Positions 52,216 through 61,426 of a DNA stretch of 64,000 nucleotides are shown here, one piece after another (position 1 is the stretch's first letter; every line of letters starts with the position of its first letter). Position numbers and translations under genes: made by a program. Under the pieces are notes generated by a model. The model saw nothing but the letters and a program-made list of their open reading frames with translations, searched no databases and was not told where the DNA came from. Origin of the DNA: CAUZIZ01 sp965218775 (GTDB lineage Bacteria; Acidobacteriota; UBA6911; RPQK01; JAJDTT01); contig CBDCLS010000006.1 of NCBI GenBank assembly GCA_965218775.1, forward strand, positions 1,860,001 to 1,924,000, written 5' to 3'.

Positions 52216-53218
52216 CGGGAGGCTCAAGCCCCCATCGCAACAACACCCCTCCCCAGGTAAACCCCGCACCGAAAGAGACCAACAAGACGTGGTCTCCCTT
52301 CTTCAGACGGCCGCCCAGATGTGCCTCGGTCAGCCCAATCGGGATTGTGGCGGCAGTAGTGTTGGCATAGCGGTCGATGTTGATGACGACTTGGTCGGGC
52401 CGAAGCTTCAGCCGATCCATCGAGGACTTTATGATTCTCAGGTTGGCCTGATGGGGGATATAGAGTGCTAGCTCGGCCGTGGTCAGTCCATTCCGCTCGA
52501 GTATTTCAGCCGACGTGTCTACCATCAGCTTGACGGCAAACTTGAAGACGTTGCGACCGTCCTGATGCACGTAGTGCATCTTTTGGTTGACGGTTTCGCA
52601 GGTTGCGGGATTCCTGCTTCCCCCGGCAGGCATATAAAGGTGTTTTCCACCGGCGCCGTCACAGCCCAGAAGCGCGTCCAGAATTCCGATGCCTTCATCC
52701 TCAGTGGGTTCGAGAAGTGCAGCCCCGGCTCCATCTCCAAAAAGGACACAGGTCGAGCGGTCCTCGAAGTCTATGATGCTGCTCATCACGTCGGTTCCGA
52801 CCACCAGGACTCTCTGGTGCCGCCCCGTCTCGATGAACTGAGAAGCAGTAGCCAGACCGAAGAGGAACCCCGAGCAAGCTCCTGAAAGATCGAACCCCCA
52901 GGCCTTGCTTGCCCCAATCTTCTGCTGAATGACGCAGGCGGTGGAAGGGAACATCATGTCGGGGGTAACCGTGGTGACGATGATCAGTTCAATGTCGTCG
53001 GGTGTGTAGTTTGTTCGGCTCAGGGCGTCCTCGATCGCCTTTACCGAGAGGTCACTGTTGGCTTCGTCCTCGGCAACGATACGGCGTTCGGAGATACCGG
53101 TCCGTCCGCGGATCCATTCATCCGAAGTATCGACCAGCTTGGTCAGGTCGTTGTTCGTGACCCTTTTCTCTGGCACATGCATGCCGATGGCGGTGATGTT
53201 GGCACGAACCTTCTTCAA
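52208..53218 (-). CDS. fabH: Beta-ketoacyl-ACP synthase III
   Basis: A 336-residue KASIII. The start is TTG 53216-53218 since AGGAG lies 8 bases upstream. Catalytic residues: Cys in SGACSGFLFGLA, His in YIPHQANLRI and Asn in IDRYANTTAATIPIGL. NDLTKLVDTSDEWIRGRTGI is the typical early motif. FabH condenses acetyl-CoA or branched acyl-CoA with malonyl-ACP to start fatty-acid synthesis. It is convergent with the coiled-coil gene. Confidence 0.93.
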   Translation of the reverse strand: MKKVRANITAIGMHVPEKRVTNNDLTKLVDTSDEWIRGRTGISERRIVAEDEANSDLSVKAIEDALSRTNYTPDDIELIIVTTVTPDMMFPSTACVIQQKIGASKAWGFDLSGACSGFLFGLATASQFIETGRHQRVLVVGTDVMSSIIDFEDRSTCVLFGDGAGAALLEPTEDEGIGILDALLGCDGAGGKHLYMPAGGSRNPATCETVNQKMHYVHQDGRNVFKFAVKLMVDTSAEILERNGLTTAELALYIPHQANLRIIKSSMDRLKLRPDQVVINIDRYANTTAATIPIGLTEAHLGGRLKKGDHVLLVSFGAGFTWGGVLLRWGLEPPAS

Positions 53219-53367
53219 TCGGATTCTCCTCGCGCTCGCTGTTTTGCGGTCCAAAGCCTAGGCGGTCGTACCGTCGCTGTCAAGGCTTGTAACCCGCCGG
53301 TAACCCGCTGATTGGAATCTCGGTTTTTGACTGGAATCGAGTCCCCGGTGCTTGAATTCTCAATGGG

Positions 53368-54624
53368 TTACTGGGCCCTTGGGATCTGGGATTTTTCTGA
53401 CCGAGGGCCAAAGGACTGTTCGATGATTTCGACTTCGGATGGGACTTTGAGCCGGAACTTGGAATTGGGTATCCGGACGTTCTCTTTGAACTCGGTAAAG
53501 GTATAGTCGATCCGGTCTCCGATCGGCTCTATCACGGCGAGACGGTGGATACGGTGTGAATCAGGAAAGAGTTCGATCAGCACGTGGGTGAATTCGGGTT
53601 GGGGGCGTCTGGGAGTCAGTCGCAAGAGTACGGTTTCTTCCCGCACCGGTTGCTCTTCCTGCTCCCAACTAGCGGCGAAATCGCGCTGAATGTTTCCTCT
53701 TCCGATTAGGAAGAGAAGTGGGGTGCGGACCTCTTCCAAGTCGAGTTCGGAGACCGTGACCTGCTTGTCTCTTGGCACATAGAAATAGGCGTTCTTGCCG
53801 TCTGAAACGAAAAACTTCGGGGTCGGGTGCTCGTATTCCCAGTACATCTTCCCGGGTCTTTTCATCATCACAATTCCGGACTCGCTCGCCCCTTCTCCTG
53901 AGCGGCGGATCTCTTTCTGCTGAAATCGGGCGGAAAAGGTGCGAATCCCCTCATGCTTTTTTTGTAGTTGCGCGACCATCGTTTGCAGCTGTTCCGGCGT
54001 CTGGACCGGTGCTTGTGCGTTGAGGGTGGCGAATAGGGTAGGTGCCAGCAACCAGGCTAGCGAATTCGGAGTAGCGTGAGTGTTGTCATTGGACCCCTCG
54101 GAAGCTTCCCCGAAACCACTCCTCCCAAAAAAGTTCTGGTAGAGAATGATGAAGACGCCGCAAGTAATCGCCGTATCTGCCAGATTGAAAGTGGGCCAGG
54201 AAAAGCTATTTCTCCAATGGAGTTCCAGAAAGTCAACGACGTACCCTCTCAGTAGCCGATCCGAGAAGTTTCCCAGGATACCTCCCTCGAGCAGCGCCAG
54301 GGACCACATGACGCCGCGTTCGCCGATGGAATTGGTCCAGAGATAGTAGACCACGATCAAGACGGCAATGATGGCCATCAGAGAGAGCAGGATGGGCTTC
54401 CACTGAGACTCCACGGAGTGAAATAGCCCGAACGCAATGCCTTCGTTCCTAACATAGTGGATCGTGAAGAAACCTTTGATGACCGGGAAGTAGTGCAGCC
54501 AGGGTGTGCCATGGACCCACCACTTGGTAATCGCGTCCAGAGCAAAAATAACCAGGCCGACTCCCATGAACAAGAGCCGGAGAACCGTCTCGTTTCTCCC
54601 AGACGAGATGCTGGATACACTCAC
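53368..54624 (-). CDS. lspA: Signal peptidase II joined in frame to a LolA-like lipoprotein carrier
   Basis: About 418 residues starting at GTG 54622-54624, which overlaps the ileS stop (GTGA). Residues 1-168 are lipoprotein signal peptidase II: ALDAITKWW, VRNEGIAFGLF, catalytic Asp122 (GNFSDRLL) and Asp150 (FNLADTAI), four membrane helices. Residues about 205-418 look like LolA (FSARFQQKEIRRSGE, GKMYWEYEHPTPKFFVSDGK, EVEIIEQSF). Between them lies a signal-peptide-like NSLAWLLAPTLFATLNAQA. In another frame, ATG 54087-54089 with GAGGGG upstream starts MTTLTLLRIR, so two single-base losses may have joined separate genes. Confidence 0.8.
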   Translation of the reverse strand: MSVSSISSGRNETVLRLLFMGVGLVIFALDAITKWWVHGTPWLHYFPVIKGFFTIHYVRNEGIAFGLFHSVESQWKPILLSLMAIIAVLIVVYYLWTNSIGERGVMWSLALLEGGILGNFSDRLLRGYVVDFLELHWRNSFSWPTFNLADTAITCGVFIILYQNFFGRSGFGEASEGSNDNTHATPNSLAWLLAPTLFATLNAQAPVQTPEQLQTMVAQLQKKHEGIRTFSARFQQKEIRRSGEGASESGIVMMKRPGKMYWEYEHPTPKFFVSDGKNAYFYVPRDKQVTVSELDLEEVRTPLLFLIGRGNIQRDFAASWEQEEQPVREETVLLRLTPRRPQPEFTHVLIELFPDSHRIHRLAVIEPIGDRIDYTFTEFKENVRIPNSKFRLKVPSEVEIIEQSFGPRSEKSQIPRAQ

Positions 54625-57440
54625 TCCGTGACTCCCAGTTCTTGAAGGATGGAGTAGCAGCGAGAACACACACCGGGGAGATCTCCGTGAGTTCCCACGG
54701 ACCCCAGATAGTTCCAGCAACGCTCGCACTTCTGGGCTGCGCTCCTGTCGACTCTCACCTGGACCTCATGGGCCGACAATTCCTCTGTTTTCTCGAGTAC
54801 TACATCAGAGACGATGAATAGGGAGGCGAGGGTCTCAGAGAAGCCCGTAAGGTAGGCAAACCCATCCTGTCCGCAGCTTACCGTGACCCGGGCTTGCAGC
54901 GAGTTGCCGATCTCCTTGTTTTGACGAGCAATCTCGAGTGCCTTGCTCACCTGTCCACGGATCTCGATGAGTCGCTCCCAGTGATCCAACAAGGCGTCGT
55001 CGCGGTAAGCATGGATCGCTTTGGAGAACTCCGCCATGTGGACCGATTTTGTTGGTGCTCCGGCAGAGTAGAGATTTCTCCACACTTCCTCCGAGGTAAA
55101 CGGCAGGATCGGCGCCAAGAGGCGAACCAGAGTGTCTGAGATCCGGAACAAGGCGGTTTGGGCAGAGCGACGCTGGCTGGAGTCAGGTGCAGAAATGTAG
55201 AGTCGGTCCTTGAGGATATCGAGATAGAAGCTGGAGAGATCGACAATGGAGAAGTGATAGAGGCTGTGGTACACGAGGTGGAGTTCGAAGTTCTTGTAGG
55301 CATTTTCGACCCGTTCTGCAACGGCGGCCATGCGCGCCAGGGCCCAGCGATCGAGCTCAGTCAGGTCGTCGTCCACAACCGCCTTTCCGGTGTCGAAGTC
55401 GTGCAGGTTGCCGAGTAGAAAGCGGTGCGTGTTGCGCAGTTTTCGGTACGCTTCGCGCAAGCGGGAAAGAATTTCCTCTCCCAACCGGACGTCTTCGGTG
55501 TAGTCGATTGACGCCACCCAAAGGCGGAGGATCTCAGCCCCATTCTGCTTCATGATATCCAGTGGAGAGATGACGTTGCCGAGGGATTTGGACATCGCCC
55601 GGCCCTCTTCGTCCAGAGTCCAGCCATTGCAGATTACCGTGCGGTAGGGCGCCGTGTCGGTCACTCCGACGGCAACCAGGAGGGAACTGTGAAACCAACC
55701 TCGATACTGATCACCGCCCTCCAGATAGACGTCGGCTGGCCAGGCCAGGTCTGGGTTTCCTCTCAAGACGACGTGATGGCTGACACCGGAATCGAACCAC
55801 ACATCCAGGATGTCGGTTTCCTTTCGGAAATCGGTGGAGCCGCATTCACAGTGTGCTCCTTCGGGTAACAGTTCCGCGGGGCGGCGAGCGTACCAGGCAT
55901 CAGCGCTCTCAGCTTCGAATATGTTTGCTACGTGATCGATGATCTTCTTGTCCAGCAGGACACTACTGCACTTTCGGCAGTAGAAGACCGTGATGGGTAC
56001 TCCCCAAACCCGTTGACGACTGATGCACCAGTCAGGACGGTTCCCGACCATGTTGCTGATGCGCTCTTCTCCCCAAGCGGGAATCCAATGCGCTTTGGAG
56101 ATTTCTCTCAAGGCCCGTGCCCGAAGGTCCTTGTGATCCATGCTGATGAACCACTGGGGAGTGGCCCGAAAGATCACGGGGTTGTGGCAGCGCCAGCAGT
56201 GGGGATAGCTGTGTACGAAGTCCTGCTCCGCCAGCAGCATGCCCTTTTGGGTCAGAAAGTCGTTGATCCTGCGGTTTGCCTCGAAAACCGGCAGTCCGGC
56301 GAAGTGAAGCACATCTGGATGAAAATTCCCTGAATCGCTGACGGGGCAGTAGATCTCCAGCCCGTTCTCGGTTCCCATCCAGTAGTCCTCTTCTCCGTGC
56401 CCGGGAGCCGTGTGGACCACTCCCGTACCCTGCTCCAGCGTGACGTGGTCTCCGAAGATCGTCTTGGACTCCTGATCCAGCCAGGGATGTCTGCTCTTCA
56501 ACTCGGAGAGTTCCTTTCCCCTGACCGTTCTCAAGACGCGGTAGTCCGAGAAACCCACTTGTGCCGCCACCAATTCCACCAGGTCTCGCGCTAGAATGAA
56601 GATCTCCTCTTCAACCTCAACGAAGGCGTACTCCAGTTCCGGGTGGAAGGCCAGTCCCAGGTTGGCGGGCAGTGTCCAGGGGGTGGTGGTCCAGATCAGG
56701 ACGGAGATCTGTCGATCCGCCATCTCGGGTTCGCCGGAAGGCACTCCCCCGGTTACCGGGAACTTGACGAACACCGCGAGACTGGTGTGATCTCCGTACT
56801 CGACCTCGGCCTCGGCCAGTGCAGTTTCGCAGGTGATACACCAATGAACCGGTTTGAATCCCTTGTAGACGCTTCCGTTCTCCACGAAGCTGCCCAGGAG
56901 ACGTGCCGTCTCCGCTTCGTAGCTGTTGTTCATGGTGAGGTAAGGGTGGTCCCAATCCCCAAAGATGCCGAGCCGTTTGAATTCTTCTCTCTGAATTTCA
57001 ACGAACTTTTGGGCGTACTGCCGACACTGCTGGCGCACCTTCAGGAAATCGAGGTCCTGCTTTACCTTTCCCACCACCTTGATCTCGATGGGGAGCCCGT
57101 GGCAGTCCCAACCGGGAACGTAGGGACAGTCGTATCCCTCCATGGTCCTAGACTTCACGATGAAGTCTTTGAGGAGTTTGTTGAGTGCGTGTCCCAGGTG
57201 GATGTGGCCATTCGCGTAGGGTGGCCCGTCATGGAGAATGAAGCGGGGGCGACCCTTCCTTGACTGCTGGATCTTGCCATAGAGATCCATGTCTTCCCAT
57301 TCCTGAAGGAATCGGGGCTCCATGGAAGGAAGGTTGGCCTTCATCCCGAAGCCGGTCTTCGGGAGGTTGATGGTCTTTTTTAAGTCGATTGTTTCGTCCA
57401 CAAGGTCATCCCCACGTGCGGTATTGGCAAAAGCAGCCAT
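54621..57440 (-). CDS. ileS: Isoleucyl-tRNA synthetase
   Basis: A 939-residue class I synthetase from ATG 57438-57440. Signature motifs: HIHLGHA (HIGH-type), GWDCHGLPIEIKV, the editing domain (TTPWTLPANLGLAF), DVWFDSGVSHHVV and AMSKSLGNVI (KMSKS-type). C-terminal zinc-finger cysteines CERCWNY and CSRCYSIL are present, as in the bacterial type. It charges tRNA-Ile. It is followed with a 4-base overlap by lspA, a pairing known in many bacteria. Confidence 0.97.
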   Translation of the reverse strand: MAAFANTARGDDLVDETIDLKKTINLPKTGFGMKANLPSMEPRFLQEWEDMDLYGKIQQSRKGRPRFILHDGPPYANGHIHLGHALNKLLKDFIVKSRTMEGYDCPYVPGWDCHGLPIEIKVVGKVKQDLDFLKVRQQCRQYAQKFVEIQREEFKRLGIFGDWDHPYLTMNNSYEAETARLLGSFVENGSVYKGFKPVHWCITCETALAEAEVEYGDHTSLAVFVKFPVTGGVPSGEPEMADRQISVLIWTTTPWTLPANLGLAFHPELEYAFVEVEEEIFILARDLVELVAAQVGFSDYRVLRTVRGKELSELKSRHPWLDQESKTIFGDHVTLEQGTGVVHTAPGHGEEDYWMGTENGLEIYCPVSDSGNFHPDVLHFAGLPVFEANRRINDFLTQKGMLLAEQDFVHSYPHCWRCHNPVIFRATPQWFISMDHKDLRARALREISKAHWIPAWGEERISNMVGNRPDWCISRQRVWGVPITVFYCRKCSSVLLDKKIIDHVANIFEAESADAWYARRPAELLPEGAHCECGSTDFRKETDILDVWFDSGVSHHVVLRGNPDLAWPADVYLEGGDQYRGWFHSSLLVAVGVTDTAPYRTVICNGWTLDEEGRAMSKSLGNVISPLDIMKQNGAEILRLWVASIDYTEDVRLGEEILSRLREAYRKLRNTHRFLLGNLHDFDTGKAVVDDDLTELDRWALARMAAVAERVENAYKNFELHLVYHSLYHFSIVDLSSFYLDILKDRLYISAPDSSQRRSAQTALFRISDTLVRLLAPILPFTSEEVWRNLYSAGAPTKSVHMAEFSKAIHAYRDDALLDHWERLIEIRGQVSKALEIARQNKEIGNSLQARVTVSCGQDGFAYLTGFSETLASLFIVSDVVLEKTEELSAHEVQVRVDRSAAQKCERCWNYLGSVGTHGDLPGVCSRCYSILQELGVTE

Positions 57441-57478
57441 TATATGAAGAAACCCTGGCCCTGCGTCAGCTAATTTCG

Positions 57479-57590
57479 GTGAGCAGTGAGCAGTGAGCCG
57501 AATTGACAGCTGCTCACCGAGCACCGCCCACTACTGACCAATGTACTTTTTAGCGTCCTCCCTTGCCTTTGCCGGTGCCCGTGCCCGACT
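57479..57590. repeat. GTGAGCAGTGAG repeat and CCCGTGCC hexamer repeat
   Basis: GTGAGCAGTGAGCAGTGAG (57479-57497) resembles the element at 42198. Nearby CCTTTGCCGGTGCCCGTGCCC (57563-57583) resembles the palindrome at 49639. They lie in the 258-base gap between ileS start and the tonB-like gene end. The pairing of arms is not clear here, so only repeat similarity is claimed. Confidence 0.5.
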
Positions 57591-57698
57591 TCATCTTGGT
57601 CGCATCCCCTAGGTAAGGGGAAGATAGGGTCGAAGGTCAACCCTCCTCCTATGAAGGGGTTGTGTCAACACAAACATTGAGGGCCTGAAAGGTCGAGG

Positions 57699-58538
57699 CT
57701 AGCGAAGGTTGAACTGGACTTCTATGGTGGCCAGGACATCGACGGGATTGCCGTTGAGAGTGCCAGGTCGAAATCGCCAGTTGGTTGCGATTTCCTGGAT
57801 GGCCTGCTCTTCCAGACCGTGACCCAGGCCTCTGAGTACCTTGAAGCTATCCACCGATCCATCCTTGCGGATGATCGCCTGAAGCCAAACGACACCCTGA
57901 ACCTTGGCCTTGATGGCGTCGTCGGTGTAGCTTGGCGTGGTTTGGACGATGGGAACGGGATTGCTGACGCCACTCCCATATTTGTAGATGCCGCTGCCGT
58001 CTCCGGTGGCTGGCCCAGCCCCAGACTGAGGACCGGTTCCAGTGCCGACACCTTTACCCTGCCCACGTCCACCCTTTCCGACCGGTCCTGGAGGAGCCTG
58101 GATGTCGTCCAGGTTTAATTCGGTCGTCATCTCTTTGCGGATTAGAGGGGTCTCTTCGGCCTCTAACTTCCGGATAGGCTCGGGAGCCAGTGGGGTGGGG
58201 TCGGGGATTGGTACCAGTATGGGTTTGGGTTTGGGTACCACCGGCTTTGGCTTGGGCGGCGCTGCCTTGGGACGCTCACCCCCTCCCAAGAGGGCGGCCG
58301 GTCTGGCTAGACTCTTGAGGACGAGCACTTCCTGCGTGGGTATCAGAACGGCGTCCCCGAAGGACGGGAAAACGATCAGGAACAACAAGATATGTAACAG
58401 AATGGCCAAAATCGCGGCAGTTCGCAGCGGCTTGCGGTCTGCGAAATCCAGCTCGAAAATGTTGTAAGGATCTCTAGCGTACTGAAGTTGCGCTGGCTGG
58501 AATCTCAGACCGAGTAGCCGCTCCAGGTATTCTCTCAC
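57699..58538 (-). CDS. TonB-like energy transducer
   Basis: A 279-residue protein. A short cytoplasmic N-terminus precedes one membrane helix (AAILAILLHILLFLIVFPSF, about 41-60). A Pro/Lys-rich spacer (PPKPKPVVPKPKP) and a Gly-rich region span the periplasm. The C-terminal TonB domain (about 205-279) has GVVWLQAIIRKDGSVDSFKVLRGLGHGLEEQA and FRPGTLNGNPVDVLATIEVQF. It transmits proton-motive force to outer-membrane transporters. No ExbB/ExbD genes or TonB-dependent receptor were seen in the window. Confidence 0.85.
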   Translation of the reverse strand: MREYLERLLGLRFQPAQLQYARDPYNIFELDFADRKPLRTAAILAILLHILLFLIVFPSFGDAVLIPTQEVLVLKSLARPAALLGGGERPKAAPPKPKPVVPKPKPILVPIPDPTPLAPEPIRKLEAEETPLIRKEMTTELNLDDIQAPPGPVGKGGRGQGKGVGTGTGPQSGAGPATGDGSGIYKYGSGVSNPVPIVQTTPSYTDDAIKAKVQGVVWLQAIIRKDGSVDSFKVLRGLGHGLEEQAIQEIATNWRFRPGTLNGNPVDVLATIEVQFNLR

Positions 58539-58746
58539 GCTGTCACCAAAAACTCAGCAGGTAGCCGACTATGCTGAATTTGCCCCACTCTCAACATACT
58601 TCCTTATACTAGGGAAGCCCCAGTGCCTCCGTCAACTTCTCCCGACTCCTTTTTGTGAGATGGTTCCCGCGCAGAAAAGTATCACCGATACCCGTTTCCG
58701 TGACCAAGAAAAGCGTCTCTGACGCACCGGGTTGCACACGTTGCAC

Positions 58747-59436
58747 TTATTCCTCGGATAGCTTCCGTAGGAAAATCGGATAGATCGAACGGATCCAATC
58801 AAGGGTCCGCCGGGGAGCGTCCGCTGGATTCTGCTCCAGGTCCCGGTTCAGGCGGGCCAGGTCTTCCACAGTATCAACGTCGTACCAGGATGGCAGCAGG
58901 GAGTACTCGTCAGGATCGAGCTTCGCCATGGTCTGCTCCAGAACCGATCCTGTTCCCCATTCGATGTCCGAAAAGAGGTCCTGCCTGGATCGGGATAGTC
59001 CGACCAGGTAGTAGCCGCCGTCCTCCGCGGGGCCGAGTACGACCGGGAGACGTTCGAGTTCCAGAAGAGCCGTTTCGATGAAGTCGGTGGGTAGGGTAGG
59101 GGAGTCACTCCCAACAAAGATGACCCTGTCGCACTGGGGGGATATGTCTTGATAAGCCTTCCAGAGTCGCTCTCCCAGGCCCTCTCCGTGCTGGATTCCC
59201 AACTCCAGAAAAGGAGGGAGCCGATGTTCTTGAGCGAACGCTTCTCCTTCCTTCCTGGAACAGGCAGATAGATAGAGGAAGCGCTGCAGATTGAGGCACG
59301 CGGTCCGTTCCGCGGTATCGAGCAGCAGGGCCTGGTGCAGGGCAAGGCACGCCTCGGCCCCCAGAAAGGGCTGCAGGCGGGTTTTTACTTCACCAAGACG
59401 GGGGTAGCGCCCAAAGATGGCAAGGGCACCGATCAA
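58747..59436 (-). CDS. TIGR04282/DUF2064 glycosyltransferase-like protein
   Basis: A 229-residue protein from TTG 59434-59436, overlapping the stop of the HNH gene as TTGA. The N-terminal ALAIFGRYPRLGEVKTRL resembles the nucleotide-binding start of GT-A-like transferases of the DUF2064/TIGR04282 family. VIFVGSDSPTLPTDFIETAL and VVLGPAEDGGYYLVGLS, with Asp-rich patches, are its metal-binding motifs. Donor and acceptor unknown. Coupled to the HNH gene by the overlap. Confidence 0.8.
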   Translation of the reverse strand: MIGALAIFGRYPRLGEVKTRLQPFLGAEACLALHQALLLDTAERTACLNLQRFLYLSACSRKEGEAFAQEHRLPPFLELGIQHGEGLGERLWKAYQDISPQCDRVIFVGSDSPTLPTDFIETALLELERLPVVLGPAEDGGYYLVGLSRSRQDLFSDIEWGTGSVLEQTMAKLDPDEYSLLPSWYDVDTVEDLARLNRDLEQNPADAPRRTLDWIRSIYPIFLRKLSEE

Positions 59437-60035
59437 GAGGTCCCCGCATGCCAGAAAATGTAGTCTTTCCAGCTATCGGGAACATTCGGCTGACGGATGA
59501 GGAGATGTATCTTGTAGGGAAATCCGGAGGGAGCCTTGGGGTGTCGCAGCAGCTCCAGACGCGCCTCCACAGGACTGCGGTTCCCTTTTCTTCGGTTGCA
59601 GTCGATGCAACAGGTCACGATATTCTCCCAGGTTTTCAAGCCTCCCCGTGCTACCGGAGTGACATGGTCGTAGGTCAGCTCACCGAGGGCCGGCCGCAGG
59701 CCACAGTATTGGCATCGATATTCGTCGCGGGCGTACAGATTGGCTCGTGTGAACCTGACTCGATTGTGGCTGTGTTTGATTTTTACGTATTGACGCAGTC
59801 TCAGAACGGCCGGCAGTTGAATGCTGATCGAAATACTGTGAATCTGATGATCGTATTCAGCGACCACTTCTACCTTCTCCTGAAAGAGCATGCGAAGCGC
59901 ACGCTTCCAGGAAACAACCTGCAAGGGCTCGTAGGTAGCATTCAAGACAAGTGTGTGTTCCAAGTAGGCTGTTCCGATCCTTTCCCGCTCGGCGACCCCC
60001 TTCGAGTATTCTGGGTACTCGAATCGGGACCGCAT
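59433..60035 (-). CDS. HNH endonuclease
   Basis: A 200-residue protein. The HNH nuclease core has a CxxC pair (YRCQYCGLRPA), LTYDHVTPVARGG (HNH first His), ENIVTCCIDCNRRKGNRSP (Asn/His and second CxxC). N-terminal VLNATYEPLQVVSWKRALRMLF is the usual conserved leader of this HNH subfamily. Such small enzymes are of unknown biological role, often phage-like. The ATG is 60033-60035. The two genes are co-directional with the glycosyltransferase-like gene. Confidence 0.88.
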   Translation of the reverse strand: MRSRFEYPEYSKGVAERERIGTAYLEHTLVLNATYEPLQVVSWKRALRMLFQEKVEVVAEYDHQIHSISISIQLPAVLRLRQYVKIKHSHNRVRFTRANLYARDEYRCQYCGLRPALGELTYDHVTPVARGGLKTWENIVTCCIDCNRRKGNRSPVEARLELLRHPKAPSGFPYKIHLLIRQPNVPDSWKDYIFWHAGTS

Positions 60036-60100
60036 TCCTCTGAAAGCAAGGCGGAGCGGTCACCGGGCCACACGTTTTTTTTGTTAGACTAGACGATATC

Positions 60101-61042
60101 ATGAAGCAGGTCACCACCTTATTGATATTCTGCTCGGTTGCATCCTGGCTTCCTCTTGAGGCGGCAGATAAGAAACCCCAGCTTGAACTGACTTTGTTCT
60201 TCACCGGCTATGTCCAGGGAAGCTTTGAGCCCTGCGGCTGTAAGTCGGGCCCCTATGGAGGTTTGGCTCGCCGGGCGGGCTACCTTTCTGACTATCAGAA
60301 GAAGAGCGGGGGCAGCTCCATACAAGTCGATGCAGGAAACTACTTCCAGATGATAGGTCCCTACTCTGATGCAGTGAACCGGTTGATGTTGGATAGTCTC
60401 GATTCTTTTCCAGTCCAGGTCCTCAACCTGGGCACCGAGGATCTGATGTTTTGGGGCAAGCTGTCGGAGAAATCCCTGGCCAGAACCCAGGTGATCTCAA
60501 CCAACCTGGTCCGAAGCAATACCCTCTTGCCTTCGCCCAAGCGGTCTGCGGTGGTTCAGATTCCGGATGATTCGGGCGAGTCCGACACGCCCTTGAAAAT
60601 CGGCTTTCTCGGACTGAGTGACCCGGCTCGCGTCAAGCCCAGATCCGGTTTCCGGGGCCGCGATCCCTTCGAGGTGTTGGCGGAGGTCGTACCCGAGTTT
60701 TCTCCGGAGGTTGACCTTCTTGTGGTCTTAGCGGATCTTCCCCGAAAGGTAGCCCTCGAGGTCGCCCGCAGGCATTCAGAGGTCGGAGCTGTCCTGGTGG
60801 CGGCGCGTGGTTCTCGAGTACAAGAGGCCGACCGAGTAAACAACGCCATTATTGCGTCGAGCGTGGATCGGGGACGTTATCTGGGGAAGTTGATCTTGAA
60901 CCTGGAGAAGAAGGGCAAGGTCGTAGGCTGGGATTCAGAATATGTTGCGTTGAAGGCAGGCATGACCGAGGATCCGGTGTGGCTGGAGCGACAAGCTAGA
61001 GTTGCCAAGCACCTCTACGGAAGTCCCAATGCGACCGATTAG
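60101..61042 (+). CDS. Secreted 5'-nucleotidase/metallophosphatase-like protein
   Basis: A 313-residue protein with a signal peptide (TTLLIFCSVASWLPLEA). The core resembles the metallophosphoesterase fold of UshA-like proteins: TGYVQGSFEPCGCKSGPYGGLARRA at the start, VDAGNYFQ, VLNLGTEDL, then VDLLVVLADLPR. The usual metal-binding D-x-H at the start is replaced by an EPCGC-type pattern seen in a subgroup. Catalysis may differ or be lost. It overlaps the following DciA-like gene. Confidence 0.7.
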   Translation: MKQVTTLLIFCSVASWLPLEAADKKPQLELTLFFTGYVQGSFEPCGCKSGPYGGLARRAGYLSDYQKKSGGSSIQVDAGNYFQMIGPYSDAVNRLMLDSLDSFPVQVLNLGTEDLMFWGKLSEKSLARTQVISTNLVRSNTLLPSPKRSAVVQIPDDSGESDTPLKIGFLGLSDPARVKPRSGFRGRDPFEVLAEVVPEFSPEVDLLVVLADLPRKVALEVARRHSEVGAVLVAARGSRVQEADRVNNAIIASSVDRGRYLGKLILNLEKKGKVVGWDSEYVALKAGMTEDPVWLERQARVAKHLYGSPNATD

Positions 61043-61316
61043 CTCGCTATTCTCCGGATGGCTACAAGAAGTCACACGGGACGAACAGGTTGCCCTTGTC
61101 TTTCTCATCGAGCTGTGGCCGCAGATCGTTGGAGATGGACTAGCCGAACAGGCCAGGCCGGTGGCGCTCGATAAACGGGTCCTCACTCTCTCTGTTCCCA
61201 GTGAGGCCTGGGGGAGCGAACTCTCCGACCTGGGGAAAACGATCGTAAAGAGAGTCAACACTTTCTGGAGCCATCCTCTGATAAGAAAAGTAGAATGTAG
61301 GGTCCACGCCGTCTAG
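61029..61316 (+). CDS. DciA-like (DUF721) protein
   Basis: A 95-residue protein from ATG 61029, overlapping the previous stop by 14 bases. The DUF721 core is LWPQIVGDGLAEQARPVAL then DKRVLTLSVPSEAWGSELSD. DciA proteins help load the replicative helicase in bacteria without DnaC/DnaI. The frame upstream of 61029 is inside the preceding gene, so this start fits. The role in this organism is inferred. Confidence 0.8.
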   Translation: MRPISSLFSGWLQEVTRDEQVALVFLIELWPQIVGDGLAEQARPVALDKRVLTLSVPSEAWGSELSDLGKTIVKRVNTFWSHPLIRKVECRVHAV

Positions 61317-61426
61317 GCTGTGCCTCGGGGCCGCTCAGGCGCTAGCGATTCAGGTGTTACAGTCCACTAGCCACCTCCAAGTGCGGCACGCACGCAATAT
61401 CAAGCTCGTCATATAATGAGAGGCTT

